IMG/VR virus record: IMGVR_UViG_3300009788_000197
Location: 1-38,201 of that record
From: a virus
Reading direction: 5' to 3' (one strand)
Length of the DNA stretch: 38,201 bases
Position numbers and translations under genes: made by a program. Shown here in pieces: positions 6,640 through 15,127 of this stretch; the stretch's first letter is position 1; the number at the start of each line of letters is the position of its first letter. The notes below the pieces were generated by a model. The model was given only the letters and a program-made list of their open reading frames with translations, was not told the DNA's origin and searched no databases.

Positions 6640-8727
6640 CTACGACGTAACCGTTATTCTTGAACTATCAAACTTCGCCAACTCTCGGGCAAATATAAGC
6701 ATGTTGTTGTCCAGCCCTCCGAAACTCACCGTGTGGACGCCCGATCCAGATCCAGAGAAACCGATTGGATCGCCACCCCTTAGCAACGACACCTTCAAAG
6801 TCGAGGCACCTGGGACTGCAACAATAAAGTACACCACACCAGGCGAGAGGCCAGGAGGCAAGGTGCCAGTTGTTGTGAACTTGACTCGATTGGCTACCAA
6901 GAGGCCGTGTGGAGATCCTGTGGTCAGCAATAGATCGCCAGTATCGTCAGTTGCCACCACAGTGTCCGTTCCGTCCGCGGGAATAGCAGCGGCCCCCAAT
7001 TTGATTGCGGCGTCTAGGATGCCCGGTATGTTGGCGAAGGAGCAGATCAGTTGCGGGACCACGATCACGTCGTCGCCAATTCCAAGAGCGGCACCGTAGG
7101 CCAGAATCGCATTCTCCACTTGGAGATCACCATCGGCAGGGTACAAGGCTGGATTTACTGCTAAAGCTACTTCGAGGGACATCGGTACGTCGGTTGGCCT
7201 GGAGAATTTTATTGTCTGCGAGAAGCCCTGTGAATCGAATAGGATCTCTGTCTCAGTTCCGATCGTCTCGATGCCAGCAGCGACTACGTCGAAGATCTCA
7301 GCAGCTATTACCGCGTCATCTCCATTTTCAACAACGATATCAACTGACTTCGGTGGGCGACCCTCTGAGTCGATAATAGATGTCTTATTTTGGAACACTA
7401 CCGCTTCGGTCACATCGGATATTGCCAGCATCGCCGATCGGATCGCTTCTAACGTCGCCTTCCCAGCGATAGCAATTTCGGCCAAGCGCCTGAGTTTAAA
7501 GGGTTGATCCACTTCAACATCGGTTCCAACGTCGATATCGAGAGCATTCGTGACCGATGACCAACCGGTGATTGGTGTCTCAATAACAGTCAGTGATCCC
7601 GCAGGAGCTGCGACTTCGCCAGCTGTCTCAGCAGTCACGCCGACGTCGACCTGGGGGAATACACCTGGAGTAGTTTCAGTTGGGGTAATTGTTAAGTCGC
7701 CAGCAGATCGGCCCTGCGTAGTTGTGGCAAATGCCCAACCTGTGTCGCCATCTGCTCCATCGACTAAAGCGCCAGCCGCTGACACAACATACGAGATGAT
7801 CGCGCCAATGGCTGACGCGGAAGAGAATGCCGCATCCGCAAGCATAACGGCTGCGACCTTGGTAGCTCTAACGCTAGCAGAATCAGCTGCGGCAATAGTA
7901 GTGATTTCTACCGCTCGGTCTGCGGCCGCTGCGCCAGCTGGGATTGTGGTTCCCGAGTCATCTTCGTCGATCCAGAAAGCGACCGACCCACCGGCCTCTT
8001 GCATGAGGAAGTACTCGCCATCGACATCAGTTCCATCGGTGGTGACTGTTCCTTCTTCTGTGTCGGTAAGCGTATTGACCACTATAGTAATCAGAGGTTG
8101 TGGACTTAGACCGTTAGATCCAAGGAAGGTGATCACGAAACCAGCAGCGAACGATCCGGTAACCGTGACATCATCGATCCCGTCCAGCGCCTCGAGCGCG
8201 GCTTCGACGTCACCAGCGACCGCAGTCTCATCCAGGGATGCAGTAGTCTCCGCTCCGAACCCTAACTGAAAGGTTCCCCCATCTGGCACTTGAAGGAACG
8301 CGACGGTTTGAATCTCATCGGTTCCTGGCAAGATCAGTGCAGCAGTATCGGTTAAAAACCTGGAACTAGAGTTCCCAAGAACTGACACAACAGACAAGGC
8401 GGGCACATTTATACCTGCAGTTCCAATTAGAGTGGCGATGCCGATCGACTTCGTAGGGTCTTTTCGGATGGTGCCAGTGATCGAAGCTACGTTATCGAGC
8501 GGGACACCTTCGGCAGTGTCGGGGTATTGACTATTGTAGATCTGTTCGAGAACTTCCCACACCAATGCTTCGCGCTCGGAAGTCACCCCGATGATCTGGC
8601 CAAGCAATGCTCTCTCATCAACGTTGATTCCTTGACCCATGACGGATCGGAACTTGTCCCGCATCTCCGTCTTGATTGTGTCGATGGTCTTTATCTCAAG
8701 ACCAAACTCGTCAAGTCCAAAGGTCAT
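6640..8727 (-). CDS. Baseplate wedge protein J-like, 695 aa
   Basis: Large baseplate assembly protein of the gpJ family. The N-terminus (DEFGLEIKTIDTIKTEM, then VDERALLGQIIGV) and the segment YPDTAEGVPLDNVASITG are the typical start of J-like proteins; the C-terminal half contains PKSVDIVVENGDD and an IAxxI-type arm region. A long Ala/Thr/Asp-rich insertion (about residues 150-390) adds several Ig-like or beta-sandwich modules, so it is longer than most J proteins (300-400 aa). The ATG overlaps the stop of the gp25-like gene. Wedge role follows from family and order gp25-J-I. Confidence 0.85.
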   Translation of the reverse strand: MTFGLDEFGLEIKTIDTIKTEMRDKFRSVMGQGINVDERALLGQIIGVTSEREALVWEVLEQIYNSQYPDTAEGVPLDNVASITGTIRKDPTKSIGIATLIGTAGINVPALSVVSVLGNSSSRFLTDTAALILPGTDEIQTVAFLQVPDGGTFQLGFGAETTASLDETAVAGDVEAALEALDGIDDVTVTGSFAAGFVITFLGSNGLSPQPLITIVVNTLTDTEEGTVTTDGTDVDGEYFLMQEAGGSVAFWIDEDDSGTTIPAGAAAADRAVEITTIAAADSASVRATKVAAVMLADAAFSSASAIGAIISYVVSAAGALVDGADGDTGWAFATTTQGRSAGDLTITPTETTPGVFPQVDVGVTAETAGEVAAPAGSLTVIETPITGWSSVTNALDIDVGTDVEVDQPFKLRRLAEIAIAGKATLEAIRSAMLAISDVTEAVVFQNKTSIIDSEGRPPKSVDIVVENGDDAVIAAEIFDVVAAGIETIGTETEILFDSQGFSQTIKFSRPTDVPMSLEVALAVNPALYPADGDLQVENAILAYGAALGIGDDVIVVPQLICSFANIPGILDAAIKLGAAAIPADGTDTVVATDDTGDLLLTTGSPHGLLVANRVKFTTTGTLPPGLSPGVVYFIVAVPGASTLKVSLLRGGDPIGFSGSGSGVHTVSFGGLDNNMLIFARELAKFDSSRITVTS

Positions 8728-9089
8728 ATCGATACTCCTAAAATCTCGCTGAAGTCAATGATTCCATCGGTCGCAATGCACTGGAATGTTAATGTCAGAT
8801 TCCTAGTAGCAGGATCGATATCCATTTCAAATTGGGTTAGCTCGATAACTCCTGGCGTGTTCAGTATTTCATTCTTGAATGCCGCATCCATCGCCGTGGG
8901 ATTTGGATTCTTCTTTAGAATTTCCTGATGGTACGGGACGCCTATTTCAGTATCCAGAAACCACTCACCGAAAAACGTTCGTAGACGCTGTCGAAGAAGT
9001 TGGACGACTTCATCAGTGCTTTCGATGAACGTCGCTTCGTTGTTAGTGATATCGATGTCACCAGCTTCGGTTTGTTTGATGTCTGTCAT
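8724..9089 (-). CDS. gp25/gpW-like baseplate wedge protein, 121 aa
   Basis: Small wedge protein of the gp25-like family that links wedge and tube/hub in contractile tails. The segment STDEVVQLLRQRLRTFFGEWFLDTEIG (split here: EVVQLLRQRLRTFFGEWF, then DTEIGVPY) is characteristic: the 'E-W' and D/E-x-G-x-P-Y motif of the family. Length is normal. Start and stop overlap neighbours by ATGA on both sides, so it is translated with the rest of the baseplate genes. Confidence 0.85.
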   Translation of the reverse strand: MTDIKQTEAGDIDITNNEATFIESTDEVVQLLRQRLRTFFGEWFLDTEIGVPYHQEILKKNPNPTAMDAAFKNEILNTPGVIELTQFEMDIDPATRNLTLTFQCIATDGIIDFSEILGVSI

Positions 9090-9628
9090 GCAACTGGCCT
9101 CGCTGGATCTACTAAAGGATTGGGTGGTCCATCACTATCGACTCCAGTAGTGGTTATCGTAAGCAACAGAAATGCATCTCTGAAGAACGGCGGGAAGTCT
9201 GATAGATCGGCATCGCCAACCTTCGGCGCGTCCTTTAACTCGATGATCTTCGCCTTGCCAGCAGCTAGTGAAGGGGCATCGATTACCGTCGAAGATATTG
9301 CCGACCATGTCGTGAATGTAGTAGGTGCTCCGATCGATGTTCCGACAGCGACAGCGGCAATAGATGAAAGCATCGCAGTCTCCCAAGCTTCGGCGAAGTT
9401 GATAGCACCTTCCTCCTCGTCGGTCGTATCTTCTAGTGCTTCAAGCTCTGTAATGAATGTGGCCTTATCGAATGTGAATGTTAGTCCTGGACCTTGAAGT
9501 CCAGGCAATGACATCTTGCTTGTGACTCGATCGCTCACCCAATTTGCAAAGTTGGTCGCCCATACATCAGTCACCACCAGAGGTAGTAGCTTGAATGTGG
9601 ATCTCCAAGTTGCGAGTGGATCAATCAT
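9086..9628 (-). CDS. Unknown baseplate-region protein, 180 aa
   Basis: I do not recognise this gene. It lies between the spike and the gp25-like gene with ATGA overlaps at both ends, so it is almost certainly a baseplate or tail protein. The N-terminus is aromatic and Trp-rich (VVTDVWATNFANWVSD), followed by an acidic stretch (ALEDTTDEEEGAINFAEAW), a central Ala/Ser/Thr region and a Pro-rich end. No signal peptide or catalytic motif is visible. It could be a hub-to-wedge adaptor. Confidence 0.65.
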   Translation of the reverse strand: MIDPLATWRSTFKLLPLVVTDVWATNFANWVSDRVTSKMSLPGLQGPGLTFTFDKATFITELEALEDTTDEEEGAINFAEAWETAMLSSIAAVAVGTSIGAPTTFTTWSAISSTVIDAPSLAAGKAKIIELKDAPKVGDADLSDFPPFFRDAFLLLTITTTGVDSDGPPNPLVDPARPVA

Positions 9629-10353
9629 ACTTTCTTATTCCCATCGTTTAAGACTTTCAGCGCCAAATATGTCGCAGAATTAACAGGAACACTAGTAGGC
9701 CCAACAGCAGTACCGTGAGTGTGTGTCGCATCTGCATCCAAGTGTTGAGAGTTGAGATCCCACATCTCACCCGTCGGTCCTTTGATGTTGGATTGACCTG
9801 CTGCGTTCATCGAGAATTCGCCGATCGGATTTTTGATCTCAATTTCTCCTGTGGCTTTCATCACGATATCCGATGCAACGTATTTCATGTGCAACGCATT
9901 AGGCACGACTGCAATCGGCGGCGTAGTAAGAGGGTATCCACCGGGGAAGAAAAACCCATCCGATAGATCATGCTTTCGAACATCTTGAGGATCTTGCGGC
10001 CCACCGAATGTTTTATATCGATCAATGGATCTCTCAGAGAAAATAACCAATCCGACATCGCCAGGAACTAATGGGAAGGCGACGAAGGCGAGAGTCGTTC
10101 TTGGGAACAACACCGGCACTTTATTCAGGAGCGGGAGAGGTATAGGCGGCAAAGGAAATGGAAGTTCGCCCTGTTTAAAAGTCCGAAGCAACAGAGGTTG
10201 AATGTTGGCAGTTCCGGTAAGCGGATCATAGGTCACGACTGTGCCAGGCATCGCGGTATGCACATCACACAGACGATTCTCGATAGCATCCTGAAGGACT
10301 TGCCCCAGGGTCGGCGTCTCGACAGTATTTGTTTCTGTTTTGCTACCCGCCAA
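9625..10353 (-). CDS. Membrane-puncturing spike, gp138-like
   Basis: Central tail spike that pierces the outer membrane. The N-terminal half has the OB-fold text of gp138-type spikes: DPLTGTANIQPLL (about 45-57), a Pro-rich run, LVPGDVGLVIFSERSID (about 94-110). The second half is a beta-helix with repeats (KATGEIEIKNPIGEFSM) and a C-terminal THTHG, a site type that often binds a metal at spike tips. The gene overlaps the hub gene by 11 nt. Family recognition is fair to good; the tip metal is an inference from HxH. Confidence 0.8.
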   Translation of the reverse strand: MAGSKTETNTVETPTLGQVLQDAIENRLCDVHTAMPGTVVTYDPLTGTANIQPLLLRTFKQGELPFPLPPIPLPLLNKVPVLFPRTTLAFVAFPLVPGDVGLVIFSERSIDRYKTFGGPQDPQDVRKHDLSDGFFFPGGYPLTTPPIAVVPNALHMKYVASDIVMKATGEIEIKNPIGEFSMNAAGQSNIKGPTGEMWDLNSQHLDADATHTHGTAVGPTSVPVNSATYLALKVLNDGNKKV

Positions 10354-11206
10354 CTTCGATTGCCTCCACTACTGTGTCCCAAGGACCACCATCAAGATCA
10401 CCAATGTGATCTACCTTACGTGGACGAAATGCGCCAGAGACAGCTAGGCTAGCAATCACAATGGTGCGCCCTGGCCTGATCTTAGGATTGAGAAGACTTT
10501 TAAATATGTAACCGCCATCAGATCTCTTCGTCGGTACGCCAAGCAACCCTGTCAGCTCGGTGAGAAGTACGGGCGGCTCCAGAGTTGGAAGAGACTTATC
10601 GACGATATGCAACTCATCGTCTTGGATCGACCACTCGACACCTAATTTTTGCACTATCGCTGTGAGTGCATTCTTGGCTGAACCGCTAATCGACATTCCA
10701 CCGAGAGAGACATCAGCGCCAGCAGTTTGAAGTTGCGCGATACTAAATCCCATCGAAGCTGCTAGATCCGTAATAACTTGGATGGCAGTTGTTCCAGGTG
10801 CATAGCTTCGATTAACAAACGAGTTGGTCATCGCTTCGATAGCAGTCGAGCACTCAAGTATCGTCGCAATGTCTGGTCCTCGACGTTCTTGCTTGATGCC
10901 ATTCAATCGGACGTTGCCAACGTAGATAATTTCCGACTGATCTGGGCCGAAGATCGCGGAAGGCGATATAGGATTGACACCGAAGCCGGAGTAACCGGCC
11001 TTGACTGTCACCTGGGCGAGTGGTTCTTCGAGTGCCGCTCGACTGTCAGGGCTGATATTCCATAAAGTGATCGTGCTGGTATTTGGGTTTGCTTCACTAG
11101 TCTTGGTGATATTGAAATTGAACCGAACGCCTTTAAGCTCACGTGCAAAAATTGCAGTCTTCGCCTTGACGGTTACGCTCCCAATTCTACCGAAGAGAGT
11201 GCTCAC
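10343..11206 (-). CDS. Baseplate hub protein (gp44/gpD-like), 287 aa
   Basis: Hub protein that forms the start of the tail tube and holds the spike. Features: FARELKGVRFNFNITK near the N-terminus, a beta-rich domain with TITLWNIS, then VKAGYSG (a recurring hub motif), and a middle domain ending WSIQDDELHIVD, which is typical for gpD-like hub proteins. Located between plug and spike genes with ATGA overlaps; length is usual for the class. Confidence 0.8.
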   Translation of the reverse strand: MSTLFGRIGSVTVKAKTAIFARELKGVRFNFNITKTSEANPNTSTITLWNISPDSRAALEEPLAQVTVKAGYSGFGVNPISPSAIFGPDQSEIIYVGNVRLNGIKQERRGPDIATILECSTAIEAMTNSFVNRSYAPGTTAIQVITDLAASMGFSIAQLQTAGADVSLGGMSISGSAKNALTAIVQKLGVEWSIQDDELHIVDKSLPTLEPPVLLTELTGLLGVPTKRSDGGYIFKSLLNPKIRPGRTIVIASLAVSGAFRPRKVDHIGDLDGGPWDTVVEAIEVGG

Positions 11207-11523
11207 ACAGCCTCCCGATAAATCAACTTAAAGTCGTCACCGAAACCGATCCGACCAGGACTACGACCCTCGCCGGTCTCATCGATAATTAGGAAGCGAC
11301 CAGGGGGCATTCGTATGTCCTTGAATCGATCGAATAGAATCAGACCGAACAACATCGGCACACCACTGACGATTTCATCTTTGTTGATGTCAGCGATATC
11401 CATGATCCAACGATCCTGTCTTGTGTTGAATCGGAATGACATATTAAAGGTGGAGCCCTCCAATGCGATCTGGAAAGTATACTTACCAAGATCTGATCTC
11501 ACTGGAATGACTTGATCTGCCAT
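11203..11523 (-). CDS. Baseplate plug family protein, 106 aa
   Basis: Small baseplate protein found next to hub genes. The pattern YTFQIALEGSTFNMSFRFN, then DRWIMDIAD, then GVPMLFGLILFDRF and PPGRFLIIDETGE matches the plug family I know from similar phages (beta barrel with W-x-hydrophobic-D and a PPG-x-hydrophobic-hydrophobic end). The ATG shares one base with the TAA of the preceding gene. Role: fills or stabilises the hub; inferred from family and order. Confidence 0.75.
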   Translation of the reverse strand: MADQVIPVRSDLGKYTFQIALEGSTFNMSFRFNTRQDRWIMDIADINKDEIVSGVPMLFGLILFDRFKDIRMPPGRFLIIDETGEGRSPGRIGFGDDFKLIYREAV

Positions 11524-12263
11524 TACACACCACCAGCCGCATCAAGTGCGGAGTATAGAATTGTAGAATTTTCACTCGTCGAATCACTTGCTGTCGTTGC
11601 AGCTTGCTTGCCAACATCGGTTGCGGCATCGGCTACGGCATCGGCGGCAGCATTAGCGGCTGCTTCAATGAGACTAGAAGTAACGAAGGTGACCTTCTCC
11701 ATCACAGCGGTGAATTGGATCGCCTTGCCAATCTGGGCAGAACGATTCGCCGTGATCGAGACCATGACCATGTCGCGGTAATTTTTGAGTCCAGTCACAA
11801 TATCGAACTTGGTCCGATTGAGCTGGAGGTCTTGCATGATCTTGAATCCATCACTCGCTCGATTGCCATTGATCTGAGAGAGAACTAGACCCCCTATGAC
11901 ACCTACTGCTGTAGCTGCTCCTGTACCGGCTGCCTTTTTTGATGCCTCGCTAGCCAAAAGACCTACACCCGATCCTATGAGCGATGAGAGCAAGTCTAAG
12001 GGGGTCTCAGAAATGACCCCTTCGATCGTCAATTGTTCCGGCTTCGTCAAGAGATGATCGTTGATGGTCGCGCCGCTCTCCAGTTCTCGGACAGTGAGTG
12101 TTGCATTTGATGTGTGCGACGATCTGATCGTTGCATCGACGGTTAGGATGCCTTTGCCTGGTATGTGTCCAATCAATCCACTGAGCGAAATGCCAGAGAT
12201 GTTCAACGCAGCCTTGAACTCTGTTCTGTTGTTGGTTCCAAATAGTAGTGAAGCTAATCCCAT
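11523..12263 (-). CDS. Dit-like/tail hub adaptor protein, 246 aa
   Basis: Directly after the tape measure gene. The N-terminal part has HTSNATLTVRELESGATIND and LTIEGVISETPLDLL, the pattern of the Dit-like N-terminal domain (E-x-G-x-x-I-x-D-H, then L-x-I-E-G-hydrophobic-hydrophobic-S) that mediates attachment of the hub to the tube end. Residues about 90-125 are Gly/Ala-rich and may be a flexible or hydrophobic segment. The second half ends in an Ala/Ser-rich tail. It starts one base after the tape-measure stop. Confidence 0.75.
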   Translation of the reverse strand: MGLASLLFGTNNRTEFKAALNISGISLSGLIGHIPGKGILTVDATIRSSHTSNATLTVRELESGATINDHLLTKPEQLTIEGVISETPLDLLSSLIGSGVGLLASEASKKAAGTGAATAVGVIGGLVLSQINGNRASDGFKIMQDLQLNRTKFDIVTGLKNYRDMVMVSITANRSAQIGKAIQFTAVMEKVTFVTSSLIEAAANAAADAVADAATDVGKQAATTASDSTSENSTILYSALDAAGGV

Positions 12264-12264
12264 T

Positions 12265-14049
12265 TCAACTCTCCACTGGCGTCGCTGTTGCGACTTGTGT
12301 TTCGCGGATGGTTTGGTTTAGAGCATCCTTCACTCCATCTCGAACCAGACCTTGAGCTTCTGCCCTGCTGACACCTTCAGGGATACTTATCGGCACACTG
12401 ATAGTATTGGTTTGAGTAATAATTTGAGTGACCGCACCACCAGGACGACCGGGGAATGCTTGAGCGCCGATACCAGCACCCTGTGCATTTGTCCTGAACC
12501 GCGCTCCTAAGAACCCGCCACCGAAACCGCCTTCGGCCGTTTGCTGTTTACTGGACCTGAGTAGTTTAGTAGCTGCGCTCTCTCCCGACTTCTCGTTTTC
12601 AGCGATCGATTCTAAGTCGATGCCGAGGAAGCTAGCGATCCTAGGGAACTTCTCCCTGATCACTTCGATGATCCCCTCGATGATCCCCTCGCCAATAGCA
12701 ATACCAATGCGAAGCGGAAGAGTGCTGACTAGGAATGCCAACTCTAACGCCTTCAGGATCACGTCGCCGATGCCCGCAAAATCCTCTGCACTCAAATTGC
12801 TAAGGAATTCGATCGCAGCCGTGAGCCCAGTTTTTACGACCGCCTTGACCTTCTCGGTAATGCCTGCGACGAAGCCCGTGAGTTTGTCACTGAGCATGTC
12901 GAAGTTATCGACCAGCAAACCGAATACGGATTTCTTGCCCTGGAAGAACCCGACGATATCTTCGATCACTAGGAACAATGCAGCGACCGCTAGGCCAATT
13001 GCGATCGGGATCAATAGCATTTGAGCTTGGGCTAATATTGCCGCTCGTCCTGCGACGGTGAACGCTTGGGCTAATCCAACACCGATAGCAACCGTCAAGT
13101 TGCCGATGCCTGAGAGAAGTTTAGCGCCACCGATTAGGATCAGTAGGCCAAGGACAATGCGGACGGCATTCTCCAAACCTCCCATGACGAATATCAATCC
13201 TTCAATCGCGCGGAATAGTTTTTTGAAGAACTCCACCAGGATTCGCGTTGCCCCGATCATGACCTTGATGAACGATGAGAGTTTCTGGCGTATCAATTCT
13301 TTGTTGAGCAGTACCCATATCCTGAACTGATCCATCAACTCAGTGATGAAAGGAAGTAGCTCGGCACCAACTGCATTACGGACTCTGATGAGCACAGACT
13401 TGACTCGGAGCATGGCATCGATAAACAGTTCGGAATTCTTTGTCGCCTTCTCACTAAGGACGACACCAAGTTCTCGCGCCTCGCGCCTCTGCCTTCTAAT
13501 GGCATCGCTACCCTGGTTGAGCACGTTGACCATTGCAAGGCCGCTGCCGCCGAAGATCTTCTGGGCCAATGACGCTTTCTCGGCATCGTCGGTTATCAGT
13601 GCGAACGTATCCGCTAGCCCAAGCATGGTGTCCTCGGCGCTGCCAAGGTTAGTGAGGAGATCTTTTCCTGTGAGTTGGTTGAGCCTGATTAGTGGCTCGA
13701 TGAGTTTACCGCCGCCCTTGCGAGCTTCGGCGATTCCAAATGTTAGACCCTCAAGTGCTGATGTCATTTCATTGGTGCTGGAACCAGCCAACTGCGCAAC
13801 GAACTGATACTCCTGGAGGGCTTCGACACCGACGCCGATTCGCTTGGCGGTCTTCGCCGCCTCATCACCAGCGGTAGCAACTGAAGCGGCAAGACCAAAA
13901 ATAGTGCCGACAGTGGATACTGCAACGGCACCAATTATCTTCACCGAGGATTTCATATCTGACAGAGATTTATTGAGGCGGTCGATCGGCTTAGTGTCAG
14001 CCTCGAAGCCCCATTTGGTAAGTAGTTCTCTGACAGTAATTGCAGCCAT
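12265..14049 (-). CDS. Tail tape measure protein, 594 aa
   Basis: Sets tail length and enters the host envelope during injection. It is located after the frameshifted chaperone and has the usual build: N-terminal coiled coil, Ala/Gly-rich central hydrophobic segments (IVLGLLILIGGAKLL, then LLIPIAIGLAVAALFLV) that can span membrane, and a C-terminal Gly-rich and coiled end. With about 0.15 nm per residue a tail near 90 nm is expected (family rule, not measured). RBS AAGGAG lies 11 bases before the ATG, overlapping the end of the chaperone extension. Confidence 0.85.
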   Translation of the reverse strand: MAAITVRELLTKWGFEADTKPIDRLNKSLSDMKSSVKIIGAVAVSTVGTIFGLAASVATAGDEAAKTAKRIGVGVEALQEYQFVAQLAGSSTNEMTSALEGLTFGIAEARKGGGKLIEPLIRLNQLTGKDLLTNLGSAEDTMLGLADTFALITDDAEKASLAQKIFGGSGLAMVNVLNQGSDAIRRQRREARELGVVLSEKATKNSELFIDAMLRVKSVLIRVRNAVGAELLPFITELMDQFRIWVLLNKELIRQKLSSFIKVMIGATRILVEFFKKLFRAIEGLIFVMGGLENAVRIVLGLLILIGGAKLLSGIGNLTVAIGVGLAQAFTVAGRAAILAQAQMLLIPIAIGLAVAALFLVIEDIVGFFQGKKSVFGLLVDNFDMLSDKLTGFVAGITEKVKAVVKTGLTAAIEFLSNLSAEDFAGIGDVILKALELAFLVSTLPLRIGIAIGEGIIEGIIEVIREKFPRIASFLGIDLESIAENEKSGESAATKLLRSSKQQTAEGGFGGGFLGARFRTNAQGAGIGAQAFPGRPGGAVTQIITQTNTISVPISIPEGVSRAEAQGLVRDGVKDALNQTIRETQVATATPVES

Positions 14050-14057
14050 CGCTCGGC

Positions 14058-14659
14058 TTACTCCTTTGGTCGATTGTAGTCGTCGATCTCATCCTGTATG
14101 TCCAACGCTTCATTAACATCAAGCAAGTCCGCGAGGGTGTAATGAGTCTCGATCTCTTCCAACGTCGCTACCTGGCGAAGTATCGGACGCCATATCAACC
14201 AGTCGCAATTGGTGAATCCGATTTTGTAAGGCGATTTAGTACCTGTCCCTTTATTGATTCTAGGATCCCGGTACTTCCGCCCAAAAAATCTTTGAAGTTA
14301 ACCTCCATGACGGCCGCGACGACTTTCAACATAGACATCAACTCGCCGTGCCACTCGGCATTCTCCATCGTGCATTTTCCAACTGCGAATTTTCCTGGCA
14401 GCTCGACACTACCCAACAGGATATCGATCTTGGCGCAAACTTCATCCTCATCAATGCGATCAATCAACTTCTCGATGAACTGGCCAATAACTGGGTCGTC
14501 CATCTTGGTATCCATCAATCCAGCGGAACCAGCAAGCGTACCTGCTGGTGCTCCAATAGTCTTAAGGATGAATGCCGCCATCTTGATCTGCTTCTTGGGA
14601 GACATAAAGTAGATGGTGTATTTAATGCCATCGATTTCTCGGTTCTCTGGCTCCTTCAA
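14058..14659 (-). CDS. Tail assembly chaperone, -1 frameshift extended form
   Basis: The zero-frame chaperone gene ends at 14195, but the -1 frame downstream is open to TAA at 14058-14060 and encodes a typical extension: DWLIWRPILRQVATLEEIE, then YTLADLLDVNEALDIQDE. This segment has no start codon or RBS of its own and lies exactly between chaperone and tape measure, as frameshifted chaperone C-termini do. Candidate slip sites are T TTT TTG at 14288-14282 and A AAG GGA at 14252-14246, plus a later A AAA. The fusion would be 200 aa. Both forms coat the tape measure during tail assembly in known phages. The exact slip site is unresolved. Confidence 0.7.
14195..14659 (-). CDS. Tail assembly chaperone, short zero-frame form
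   Basis: Start chosen at TTG 14659 because AAGGAG is eight bases upstream; the GTG at 14668 would overlap that site. The product (154 aa) is helical after an N-terminal beta part (REIDGIKYTIYFMSPKKQ), matching tail assembly chaperones of DUF3383/DUF3277-type myoviruses in size and position between tube and tape measure. The final residues (KSDSPIATG) look non-conserved, as expected when most of the fold ends before the frameshift. Confidence 0.75.
   Translation of the reverse strand: MKEPENREIDGIKYTIYFMSPKKQIKMAAFILKTIGAPAGTLAGSAGLMDTKMDDPVIGQFIEKLIDRIDEDEVCAKIDILLGSVELPGKFAVGKCTMENAEWHGELMSMLKVVAAVMEVNFKDFLGGSTGILESIKGQVLNRLTKSDSPIATG
14282..14288 (-). other. Candidate -1 slippery heptamer T TTT TTG
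   Basis: In the zero frame of the chaperone gene the codons are GAT TTT TTG, so a heptamer T TTT TTG lies in the correct phase for tandem -1 slippage. The same heptamer is used for the E/E' tail chaperone of phage P2 (known). The -1 frame is open from here to 14058. A second site, A AAG GGA at 14252-14246, is also in phase and gives a more natural-looking zero-frame protein upstream of the shift. Confidence 0.45.
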
Positions 14660-14682
14660 TTCAGACACTCCTTTTCAAAATA

Positions 14683-15114
14683 TTAAGCCGCGTTGGATTT
14701 ACCAACGAAGATGTTCACATTTCCGCTTGACATGATCCAGGTACGTTGACCGTTTTCTTTAGCAAACTCTGAGTCGGGAACCTTCTTGATCCATGCACTC
14801 TCGGAAACGTAAAGCGAATTGCCAAGGTTGTCCTTGACCAAGACTGGGATGACTCCGCCATTCGATAGCTCATCGGCAAGCGCTAGCTCTGACATGAAAT
14901 CGTTCTCGTCTGAGCCTTGCATCAACACGAATTCATACTCGCCACTTCTGTCATTTGTTTTCGATCTCACAGGCTCACCATCGGCACCAACCTGTGTGGT
15001 GAATGCATCTGAGTTCCTGCGGACGGTCACGAAGGAACCATCAGCAAGGCCAGTCAATGGTTTCGTACCAACGATCAGTGAGATCTGTTTTGAATCATAA
15101 GTCTTCTGGGCCAC
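14683..15114 (-). CDS. Tail tube protein (DUF3277-like), 143 aa
   Basis: Inner tail tube subunit. The sequence YDSKQISLIVGTKPLTGLAD, then a repeated V-R-R-N-S-D-A-F-T-T-Q-V-G-A-D-G-E (about 28-44) and SGEYEFVLMQGS are the hallmarks of DUF3277 tube proteins. The start is GTG with GGAGG six bases upstream. Position directly after the sheath gene and before the chaperone confirms the role. Confidence 0.9.
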   Translation of the reverse strand: MAQKTYDSKQISLIVGTKPLTGLADGSFVTVRRNSDAFTTQVGADGEPVRSKTNDRSGEYEFVLMQGSDENDFMSELALADELSNGGVIPVLVKDNLGNSLYVSESAWIKKVPDSEFAKENGQRTWIMSSGNVNIFVGKSNAA

Positions 15115-15127
15115 GATATTCCTCCTT

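Noticed and set aside
7550-8269. Long plus-strand open frame (239 codons)
   Set aside because: Antisense to the J-like gene; Ala/Ser/Thr-rich composition arises from the complementary codons, and no RBS or family is seen.
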